A program made the position numbers and the translations under genes. The notes below the pieces were generated by a model. It saw only the letters and a list, made by a program, of their open reading frames with translations, did not search any database and was not told where the DNA came from. 10,024 bases of DNA from Spongiibacteraceae bacterium (GTDB lineage Bacteria; Pseudomonadota; Gammaproteobacteria; Pseudomonadales; PIVM01), in assembly GCA_030618505.1 (NCBI GenBank), contig JAUXDF010000081.1:1-10024 (forward strand). The letters are read 5' to 3'. Each line of letters starts with the position of its first letter. Within the stretch, counting starts at the first letter, position 1. Of this stretch, positions 1-6,714 are shown in pieces.

Positions 1-11
1 AAATCAAGTCC

Positions 12-87
12 GGTCATGGCCAACGCAAATCTAGCTCCTAGGCCTTTTCAAGGCCTTTAAGTCGCAAGATTTGCGTTGGCCATGACC
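12..87. repeat. Nested perfect inverted repeat (21-bp arms, inner 7-bp hairpin)
   Basis: Positions 12-32 (beginning GGTCATGGCCAACG) are the exact reverse complement of 67-87, giving a perfect 21-bp stem. The 34-nt interior holds a second perfect hairpin: AGGCCTT (40-46), a TTC loop, then AAGGCCT (50-56). The element is therefore a palindrome within a palindrome, able to form a long cruciform or RNA hairpin on either strand. No T-run follows either arm (CTCTTTGTTTAAT on the right), so it is not a standard intrinsic terminator. No second copy is visible in the window. It could be a MITE/REP-type mobile palindrome, a replication or chromosome-structure site, or an RNA processing hairpin. Its class is not identified. 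Confidence 0.9.
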
Positions 88-171
88 TCTTTGTTTAATT
101 TCTGGATGGGCACTAATTAGTGATGTTGTTAAATGCTTATGGTAACTGGCTACAGCATGGAAACCCTGAAA

Positions 172-200
172 TTGACCAATAAAATAATTATAACTATTTA
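172..200 (+). promoter_or_regulatory. Candidate sigma70 promoter for the sensor kinase operon
   Basis: TTGACC at 172-177 matches the -35 consensus at five of six positions. With a 17-bp spacer the -10 would be TATTTA (195-200), which is poor. TATAAC at 189-194 is a better -10, but its spacing is too short. If the first pairing is used, transcription begins near 206-207. That leaves almost no leader before the ATG at 212 and would favour translation from GTG 230 or ATG 239. This is inference from two weak boxes. Confidence 0.3.
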
Positions 201-211
201 TTTTCAAATAC

Positions 212-3200
212 ATGACTCTCTCTCCTTTGGTGAAGGTTATGGTCAATAAATCCAAAGGTAATCAAGGCTCGCCGGATAGCCAGTCAGTGTTGCTGGAGCA
301 GGATCAACGTCACGCAAGCTTTGGCCGGGTTTTTAAACCGGGTTTGACGCGCACGTTGCTGCTGTGGTTTTTGTTACTCTCCCTGTTTCCTCTGTCTTTT
401 GTAAGCTGGATTAGCTATGAGCAGAGCAAGGATACGCTACACAATGATGTCGTCCGTAATCTTGTTCAACGCACCGCCTTGCAAAGCCGATTTATTAAAA
501 ACTGGTTTGATTACCGCTTCGATGATCTGCAGGCTCAGGCTCAAAATACAGGCAATATTCGGTTTCTGAAATTATTGCGGCAGGGGCTTAAAAAAAGCGG
601 CAAGAGTGCTGATGCTTTTGTTGGCAGTGACGACTGGGTCAAGATTACTCGTGCACATAAGGGCGACCTTATTAAGCAGCATGGCATTTATGATTACTAC
701 TATGATTTATTTCTGATTGATCTTGAAGGTAATATCCTCTTTAGTGTTATGGCGGAGGATGACCTTGGCACCAATCTTCAGACCGGGCCTTATAAAGATA
801 GCCGATTTGCCAGTGCCGTTCAGCGCAGTCTTGAGAGTGGACAAGCGGTATTTTCAGACCTTGAAATTTATGCATCTAGCGAGAATGTGGTCGCCGGCTT
901 TTTGATTAGCCCATTAGTTGATGAGAATGGCGACCAGCAGGGCTTTTTTGCTGTGCAGATCCAGGTTGACAGAATTAATGAGTTGATGGCTGATCAGACC
1001 GGAGTGGTTGTTTCGCAACAAAGTTATCTTATTGGCGAGGACTTGTTGCTGCGCAGCATTGTTCAGTCAAATACCGCTACCAAGATATTAACCACAAGAG
1101 TTGAGACCAAGCAGAGCCTTCTATGGTCTCGTCATGGAATACTAGGTTCTGTTGAGAATGAAGATCATCACGAAAGGGTAATAAGCTACTCTGGGCTGTC
1201 GGGAAATCGGGTTCTGGGTATTCATTTTGGGGTCACCATAGGTGATGTAAACTGGGCATTGATTGCCGAGGTTGATGAAGCCGAGTCGCTTGCACCTGCT
1301 CGAAACCTGGCGCGTTATACGATAATACTTCTTGCAGCAACGTTCGTCGTTATTCTGTTGTTGGCGGTGTCCATTGCTGATCGTATTGTCGACCCTATTC
1401 GACGATTGGTGAAAATCAGTCAATCGGTTGCGGCTGGGAAACTTAACCAGCAAGTTGTTATTCATTCTGATAACGAAATTGGCCAGTTAGCCGATTCCTT
1501 TAATACCATGTTGCGAGTAAAGCAGCGTTATGAAAGTAAATTAAATGAGAGCCATCGCCAGCTTCAAAAAGCGCTGGACGATGTCGGGGAACAAAGATTT
1601 GCCCTCGATCAACATGCCATTGTCGCGATTACCGATATTGAAGGAATGATTACCTTTGTTAATGGTAAATTTTCGGAAATAAGTGGTTATTCTTATCAGG
1701 AGTTGCTTGGGCAGAACCATCGACTGCTGAGTTCCGGCTTTCATTCTGATGATTTTTTTCGCGATATGTATCTTCATATTTCCAAGGGCAAGGTATGGCG
1801 CGGGGAGATTTGTAATAAAGCCAAAAATGGCACACTTTATTGGGTGGATACCACCATCGTTCCCTTCATGGGCGATAATGGTAAGCCCAAAAGTTATATT
1901 GCTATTCGCACTGATATCAGCGAGCGAAAAGTAGTGGAGTTAGAGAATCAGCGCAATCGTGAGGCAGCTGAGATCAAGCTGAAAATTGCCAAGGCTCTGT
2001 CGATGGATCTCCCGCTACCTGAACGCCTGGATAAAGCGCTTGCTGAAGTTCTCGGTATGAAGGAGCTGAAGTTACAAAACAAGGGTGGTGTTTTTCTGCT
2101 GGAGGAGGGGGCAAAGGAGTTGAGCATGTGCACCTTGCAAGGGGAGTTCTCAGAGCAGTTCATTTCAGATGAAAAAACCGTGGCTCTGGGTTGTTGTTTA
2201 TGTGGGCGTGCTGCAGTTTCAGGGGAGATAATTGTTAGTGATAATTGCTTTACCGATCATCGTCATGAGAATAGCTGGTCGGATATGAAGTTGCATGGGC
2301 ACTATATTGTGCCGCTTTTGAGTCGGTCTGCATCAAACAATGGTGAGCAAACACTGGGAGTGTTGTTTCTGTATACCGATGCTGATCCTTTGGCTGATAA
2401 CGAACGACTCACTTTGTTACATGAGATAGGCGATCTTTTTTCTTCAGCAATTTTACAGTCTCGGGTATTACAATCGCAAGAGCGAGCCAGGCTGGACGCT
2501 GATCATGCCAGTCAAACCAAGAGTGATTTTTTGGCTAATATGAGTCATGAAATTCGCACCCCGATGAATGGTGTATTGGGGATGTTGAGTTTATTAGAAA
2601 ATAGCCAGCTGAATAGTAAACAACAGCATCAGGTTCGACTGGCAAGCACCAGCGCGAAGTCTTTGTTGGCCTTGATCAATGATATTCTCGACTTTTCAAA
2701 AATTGAAGCGGGTAAACTGGATATAGAGGAGGTTGATTTTGATTTGCGCAGCCTGCTCGGTGATATGGCCGAAAGCATGGCATTACAGGCGCAGGAAAAG
2801 AAGCTGGAAATCATTTTGGACCTCTCCCAGGTGCAGCAGTCTCGCGTAAAAGGCGACCCCACACGCTTGCGGCAAATGCTCAACAATATTGTTGGTAATG
2901 CCATCAAGTTTACTGCGCAGGGTGAAGTGACGGTTCGTGCTGAGCTGGTAGAGGCCGGCGCAAAGGGGCTGTTACTGCGCGGCTCTGTCAGCGACACAGG
3001 AATAGGTATTCCGGAGGATAAACTAAAAGATTTATTTGACTCTTTTTCACAGGTCGATGCCTCGACTACTCGCAAATATGGTGGAACCGGGCTGGGCTTG
3101 GCAATTACCAAGCAACTTTGTGAGCTAATGGGTGGGAGCATCACGGTCACTAGCACGCAGGGAGCGGGCAGTCGCTTTGCATTTGTTATTGTTCTTCAGC

Positions 3201-4591
3201 CTAGCGAGCAATCCGAGATTGTTAAACCTGCCATAGATATACATGGTACGCGTATTTTGATTGTTGATGACAATGCCACTAACCTTGAAGTGCTACGAGA
3301 GCAGTTAAAGATCTGGGGGGCAGAGGTGAGCGAAGCGAAAGATGGGCCAACTGCATTGGCTATCATGGATCAGCAGGCATCAACACCTTTCCCTGTGGCA
3401 ATCGTTGACATGCAAATGCCTGAAATGGATGGTGCAACGCTGGGCAAAGCCATTCGAGACGATCAGCGTTTTGATAAAACACGCTTGATAATGATGACCT
3501 CGATGGGCGAGCGTGGTGATGCTCAGTATTTTGCTGATTTGGGTTTCTCGGCCTATTTCCCTAAACCTACCACGACCTCAGATTTATTTGATGCGCTGGC
3601 GATTGTGATTGGCGGCGGAGAGGCTTTGTTGGCCGCATCCCCCTTGGTGACCCATCACTATTTACAAAGCCTGACTTCGCAAGAAAAAACGGCGGGCTTT
3701 CAGGCCGAGACTGCATTAGGTGCAAGGCACGTATCGGCACAAAAACCAGAGTTTTGTCGTTTGCTATTAGTTGAGGATAACTTGATTAATCAGCAGGTCG
3801 CCTTGGGCTTATTGGAAGAGTTTGGTTATAGTGCGGATATAGCACAGGATGGTTTCCAGGCAATAGCAATGTTGGAGCGCTGTGCCGATGAGGCACCGTA
3901 TCAGCTGGTGTTGATGGACTGTCAATTACCGCTGCTGGACGGGTACGAAGCGACTGCGATGATACGAAAAGGGCAAGCGGGCCAGCACAATGCCAAAATA
4001 CCTATCGTAGCGATGACGGCCCATGCGATGGAGGGGGACAGAGAAAAGTGTATTATTGCCGGAATGGATGACTATATTACCAAGCCTATAGACCCTGATA
4101 TCTTTGAGGAAAAGCTTTCACAATGGCTCGGAGTTGTAGTGAGCGAACGCAAGTCTGGCGGAAGCACTCAAGTAGCAAGGGGGAGTGAACAATACGATTG
4201 CGTGAGTATTCCCATACTGGAGCAGGAGGCAAACAATGCAGTTAATACGGGCGAGGATCTTGTGTGGGACATGGATTCTGCATTAAAGCGTGTTCGCGGT
4301 AAGGAAAAGTTTTTGACAAAGCTTATTGGCATGTTTCTGGATGATATGCCCGGGCGGGTGAAATCCCTGCAGCAGGCGATAGAGCAGGGGGATACCGATA
4401 AGGCGCGTGAAGTCGCTCATGCGATAAAGGGTGTAGTGGGAAACCTAAGCGGTATTCGTCTGCAGAAAATTGCCGCGCAGCTTGAGAATAGTGGTAGAGA
4501 AAAAGATAGCGGGGAGCTGGAACGTTTGTGGCCTGTATTTGAAAAACAATTTCAGCTTTTATTCGAAGAGTTAGAGAAATTCCAAATATAG
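212..4591 (+). CDS. Membrane hybrid sensor histidine kinase (dCache-HAMP-PAS-GAF-HisKA-HATPase-REC-REC-Hpt)
   Basis: This is a tripartite hybrid kinase of 1459 aa, numbered from the ATG at 212. A basic N-terminus precedes TM1 (about 47-69). A periplasmic double-Cache-like sensor follows (about 75-360, with YYYDLFLIDLEGNI and DLGTNL features), then TM2 (about 369-390) and HAMP (about 391-443). Next come PAS/PAC (about 460-575) and GAF (about 590-750, with a Cys-rich CCLCGRAA stretch). HisKA carries the H-box MSHEIRTPMNG with His779. HATPase_c shows the N-box (NNIVGNAIKF), DTGIGI and GGTGLGLAI. REC1 (about 1012-1130) has phospho-acceptor Asp1066, REC2 (about 1182-1305) has Asp1236, and the C-terminal Hpt (about 1360-1458) has His1403 in AHAIKG. 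All catalytic residues look intact, so an ATP-driven His-Asp-His relay is expected at the inner membrane. The ligand is unknown. The start is uncertain: ATG 212 lacks a Shine-Dalgarno, while GTG 230 and ATG 239 are in frame (GGTGAAGG lies very close to 239). The diguanylate cyclase 16 nt downstream is the likely relay target. The kinase resembles BarA/GacS in relay layout, but the sensor part differs. Confidence 0.95.
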   Translation: MTLSPLVKVMVNKSKGNQGSPDSQSVLLEQDQRHASFGRVFKPGLTRTLLLWFLLLSLFPLSFVSWISYEQSKDTLHNDVVRNLVQRTALQSRFIKNWFDYRFDDLQAQAQNTGNIRFLKLLRQGLKKSGKSADAFVGSDDWVKITRAHKGDLIKQHGIYDYYYDLFLIDLEGNILFSVMAEDDLGTNLQTGPYKDSRFASAVQRSLESGQAVFSDLEIYASSENVVAGFLISPLVDENGDQQGFFAVQIQVDRINELMADQTGVVVSQQSYLIGEDLLLRSIVQSNTATKILTTRVETKQSLLWSRHGILGSVENEDHHERVISYSGLSGNRVLGIHFGVTIGDVNWALIAEVDEAESLAPARNLARYTIILLAATFVVILLLAVSIADRIVDPIRRLVKISQSVAAGKLNQQVVIHSDNEIGQLADSFNTMLRVKQRYESKLNESHRQLQKALDDVGEQRFALDQHAIVAITDIEGMITFVNGKFSEISGYSYQELLGQNHRLLSSGFHSDDFFRDMYLHISKGKVWRGEICNKAKNGTLYWVDTTIVPFMGDNGKPKSYIAIRTDISERKVVELENQRNREAAEIKLKIAKALSMDLPLPERLDKALAEVLGMKELKLQNKGGVFLLEEGAKELSMCTLQGEFSEQFISDEKTVALGCCLCGRAAVSGEIIVSDNCFTDHRHENSWSDMKLHGHYIVPLLSRSASNNGEQTLGVLFLYTDADPLADNERLTLLHEIGDLFSSAILQSRVLQSQERARLDADHASQTKSDFLANMSHEIRTPMNGVLGMLSLLENSQLNSKQQHQVRLASTSAKSLLALINDILDFSKIEAGKLDIEEVDFDLRSLLGDMAESMALQAQEKKLEIILDLSQVQQSRVKGDPTRLRQMLNNIVGNAIKFTAQGEVTVRAELVEAGAKGLLLRGSVSDTGIGIPEDKLKDLFDSFSQVDASTTRKYGGTGLGLAITKQLCELMGGSITVTSTQGAGSRFAFVIVLQPSEQSEIVKPAIDIHGTRILIVDDNATNLEVLREQLKIWGAEVSEAKDGPTALAIMDQQASTPFPVAIVDMQMPEMDGATLGKAIRDDQRFDKTRLIMMTSMGERGDAQYFADLGFSAYFPKPTTTSDLFDALAIVIGGGEALLAASPLVTHHYLQSLTSQEKTAGFQAETALGARHVSAQKPEFCRLLLVEDNLINQQVALGLLEEFGYSADIAQDGFQAIAMLERCADEAPYQLVLMDCQLPLLDGYEATAMIRKGQAGQHNAKIPIVAMTAHAMEGDREKCIIAGMDDYITKPIDPDIFEEKLSQWLGVVVSERKSGGSTQVARGSEQYDCVSIPILEQEANNAVNTGEDLVWDMDSALKRVRGKEKFLTKLIGMFLDDMPGRVKSLQQAIEQGDTDKAREVAHAIKGVVGNLSGIRLQKIAAQLENSGREKDSGELERLWPVFEKQFQLLFEELEKFQI

Positions 4592-4607
4592 AGAGGGAGA
4601 TTATTCA

Positions 4608-5498
4608 GTGGATAACAGGACAAGTGTATTGTTAGTTGATGATGTTTCATTCAATGTTCAGATGCTGGCTGAGCTCTTAAAGGACGACTATCAAATATTG
4701 GAAGCGAGCAGTGGTAAGGCTTGTCTGGAACTATTGGAAAAAAATCGTTCGGTGGATTTGATTCTCCTGGATGTAGAAATGCCAGAAATGGATGGTTATG
4801 AGGTATGTCGTTGTCTGCAGCGGGAGGAAAAGACAAGAAATATCCCGGTAATTTTTGTTACTGCGAGAGATAATGAAGAAGATGAGGAAAAGGGGCTCAA
4901 GCTTGGTGCGGTTGATTATATCCGTAAACCCTTTTCACCCGCTATTGTAGAGGCGCGGGTCAAAACCCAGATTACTCTCAAGCAACAGTGTGATCAACTG
5001 CAGCGCCTGGCTATGCATGATCAGTTGACCGGGCTTTATAATCGGCACTATTTGATAGATACCGCCGCGAGAAAAATTGCCAGAGCACTTCGGCACAAAC
5101 AAGGTTTAAGCTTGATTATTATTGATATCGATCACTTCAAGCTTATTAATGATCAGTACGGCCACTGTGGTGGTGATGCGGTTTTACGTGACATCGCTGC
5201 GACTTTACTGGAATTGAGCCGAACTGAGGATATTGTTTCTCGTGTCGGGGGAGAGGAGTTTGTCATTCTATTGGAGCATTGCGATATAAAGTCCGCAGAG
5301 AATAAAGCTGAATTAATGCGCGAGGCTATTGAGTTGCGAAAACCTCAAGGTATTAGTGTGACCGCCAGTTTTGGAGTGACTGAGCTCTCCGTTAATGGCG
5401 AAGGATTTATCAAGTTTCTGGATCGTAGTGATTCTGCGCTTTATCAAGCAAAAAACAAAGGCCGCAACCGAGTGGAAATAATAGAGGTTAACGAGTAG
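4608..5498 (+). CDS. REC-GGDEF response regulator, diguanylate cyclase (PleD/WspR-like)
   Basis: This cytoplasmic response regulator of 296 aa is predicted to condense two GTP into cyclic di-GMP when phosphorylated. The N-terminal receiver (about 6-122) has the acidic pair in LLVDDVSFN, phospho-acceptor Asp55 (LLDVEMPEMDGYE), the T/A of FVTARD and Lys in RKPFSP. A short linker (LQRLAMHDQLTGLYNRHYL) leads to the GGDEF domain. It has the DIDHFKLINDQYGH metal/substrate signature and an active-site GGEEF at 214-218. An RxxD product-inhibition site (R205-T-E-D208) lies exactly five residues before GGEEF, so feedback inhibition by c-di-GMP is expected. The GTG start at 4608 is chosen because a strong Shine-Dalgarno (AGGGAG within 4591-4600) lies at suitable spacing. 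The gene is 16 nt behind the hybrid kinase, same strand, so co-transcription and phosphotransfer from Hpt His1403 to Asp55 is the simplest reading. It differs from classical PleD in having one receiver instead of two. Confidence 0.95.
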   Translation: MDNRTSVLLVDDVSFNVQMLAELLKDDYQILEASSGKACLELLEKNRSVDLILLDVEMPEMDGYEVCRCLQREEKTRNIPVIFVTARDNEEDEEKGLKLGAVDYIRKPFSPAIVEARVKTQITLKQQCDQLQRLAMHDQLTGLYNRHYLIDTAARKIARALRHKQGLSLIIIDIDHFKLINDQYGHCGGDAVLRDIAATLLELSRTEDIVSRVGGEEFVILLEHCDIKSAENKAELMREAIELRKPQGISVTASFGVTELSVNGEGFIKFLDRSDSALYQAKNKGRNRVEIIEVNE

Positions 5499-5525
5499 AG
5501 AGTAAGCAATAGCGTAACTTATTTG

Positions 5526-5568
5526 GAAAGGAGAGGTGATGGAACAGCGAGCAAAAATTAATGGGTAG
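5526..5568 (+). other. Strong Shine-Dalgarno followed by a 9-codon mini-ORF
   Basis: Just after the GGDEF gene, GGAAAGGAGAGGTG (5525-5538) is very rich in anti-16S complementarity and abuts an ATG at 5539. The reading frame encodes MEQRAKING and stops with TAG at 5566-5568. The spacing between AGGAG and the ATG is about 5 nt. It lies 7 nt before the convergent methyltransferase stop codon. It may be a chance purine run, the start of a decayed gene, or a tiny translated leader. I do not claim it is a functional gene. Confidence 0.25.
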
Positions 5569-5574
5569 CGGATT

Positions 5575-6585
5575 TTAAGCTAAGTGCAGCACCGCAATTT
5601 TCAGTGGCGGCCTGTTGTCATGGGAGGGAAAATCGTCCTCCGGTTTTAAGCGTTCTAACTGTTTGATCGGTCTGCCCGCTTTTTCAGCGCAGCGCTTGAT
5701 GATGTCTAGCCAGTCATCAACATCAATTTTTGAGACATTATTGGTGCAGAGAATTCGTCCGTTTTCTTTGCTGGCTAGTAAGCAGGGTTTCAGTAGGCTT
5801 GGATAATCACGAATCAGATCAACGGTGCCGAAGGGGCTTTTTGCCCAGCGTGGAGGATCGAGCACGACGATATCAAATTGTTGTTTTGGCAGTCGTTGGT
5901 AGGGGGGTGGTTTGTTTCGGGTTTTAATCGGCAGTCCGGCCAACTGTCTTATTGCCGGGAAAAAATCACTTTTGATAAAAGTAATATTGTCGTCCAGGTT
6001 GTTCAGTTTTTGATTTTCTTTGCCGTAATCAAGAGCGGCGGTGGCAAAATCAATATTAGTTACTTGTTTTGCTCCACCAATAGCTGCCGCAATGCCGATA
6101 CCACAGGTGTAAGAAAAGGTATTAAGTACACTGAGGTTTTTCACATTTGCCTTGATCCATCGACGGGCAACACGGAAGTCGAGAAAGAGCAGAGGATCAG
6201 AACCTTGGTGTCGCGCCTGAATGCGATAATGAATGCCCAGCTCGCTGCAAGTAGTGGGTGTGGCTGCGAGCATTGCCGATGCTTTATCCAGTGAGTTACT
6301 GTAGCGAGAGTTTTTACCAGAGCGGTCGTTATAGATAATATCCGCCTCAAAACCTAGCTGTTTGATCAGTTGTGCTTTGATTTCGGTGATTTGCTCGTCA
6401 AGCAGCCCCTGATGAAAGCTCTGTATCAACACTTGCTGCCCATAGCGGTCAATCGTTAAACCAGCAGAGCCCTCACTGACGCCGTGGAACAGGCGGTAGC
6501 AGTCAGTGCCTTCTTGATGAAGTTGCTTGATTAGCGCGCTTCTGCGTTGATAGGCGCTATCAATTTGATTGCTAAGTGAAGTCAA
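5575..6585 (-). CDS. Class I SAM-dependent methyltransferase, RlmI/RlmK-like (probable rRNA methyltransferase)
   Basis: This 336-aa protein is of the family (Methyltrans_SAM, PF10672-like) that contains 23S rRNA methyltransferases RlmI and the RlmK half of RlmL. It transfers a methyl group from S-adenosylmethionine, most likely to a base in ribosomal RNA. An N-terminal RNA-facing region (about 25-135, with GSAGLTIDRYG typical of the family and DPLLFLDFRVARRW) precedes the Rossmann fold. SAM motif I is LNTFSYTCGIG (154-164), an acidic residue follows in VTNIDFA (Asp179), and motif IV is DPPRW (243-247). ILCTNNVSKID (278-288) recalls the FSNN segment of RlmK more than the SCS segment of RlmI, so the target base is open. 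At 336 aa it is shorter than RlmI (about 396) and shows no clear N-terminal PUA domain. The start codon is TTG (complement of 6583-6585), with only a weak GGAT upstream. No in-frame ATG lies nearby, so low expression is plausible. It is convergent with the GGDEF gene and divergent from asnS. Confidence 0.85.
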   Translation of the reverse strand: MTSLSNQIDSAYQRRSALIKQLHQEGTDCYRLFHGVSEGSAGLTIDRYGQQVLIQSFHQGLLDEQITEIKAQLIKQLGFEADIIYNDRSGKNSRYSNSLDKASAMLAATPTTCSELGIHYRIQARHQGSDPLLFLDFRVARRWIKANVKNLSVLNTFSYTCGIGIAAAIGGAKQVTNIDFATAALDYGKENQKLNNLDDNITFIKSDFFPAIRQLAGLPIKTRNKPPPYQRLPKQQFDIVVLDPPRWAKSPFGTVDLIRDYPSLLKPCLLASKENGRILCTNNVSKIDVDDWLDIIKRCAEKAGRPIKQLERLKPEDDFPSHDNRPPLKIAVLHLA

Positions 6586-6632
6586 AAGAATATCCAGATG
6601 ATGAGTTTACCGACACATTTTAACCTTTCCTT

Positions 6633-6660
6633 TTGTCCTTTGTTATAAACTTGGCATAAT
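6633..6660 (+). promoter_or_regulatory. Sigma70 promoter for asnS (extended -10)
   Basis: TTGTCC (6633-6638) serves as the -35 and CATAAT (6655-6660) as the -10, with a 16-bp spacer. A TG dinucleotide at 6652-6653 gives an extended -10 (TGG-CATAAT). Transcription would start near 6667, leaving about a 48-nt leader with the Shine-Dalgarno AAGGAG at 6700-6705, 9 nt before the ATG. This is the best promoter in the window and lies in the divergent region between the methyltransferase and asnS. Confidence 0.6.
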
Positions 6661-6714
6661 CTCTTTATTCATAGTTATTTTGGCGTCTATAAAACGCTCA
6701 AGGAGTAAACCCGA

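Noticed and set aside
12..87. Integron attC site
   Set aside because: GGCCAAC and GTTGGCC resemble attC cores, but RYYYAAC/GTTRRRY is not met, the perfect pairing extends past the cores, and no cassette or integrase is visible.
31..255. 74-aa ORF on the - strand
   Set aside because: It runs through the palindrome and overlaps the kinase start, has no ribosome site or recognisable motif, and is best read as a chance open frame.
2629..3156. 175-aa antisense ORF inside the kinase
   Set aside because: It lies opposite the conserved HisKA/HATPase region and is Ser/Pro-rich as expected for a reverse shadow.
5878..6294. 138-aa ORF on the + strand
   Set aside because: It is antisense to the methyltransferase core, including motif I, and shows no domain or ribosome site.
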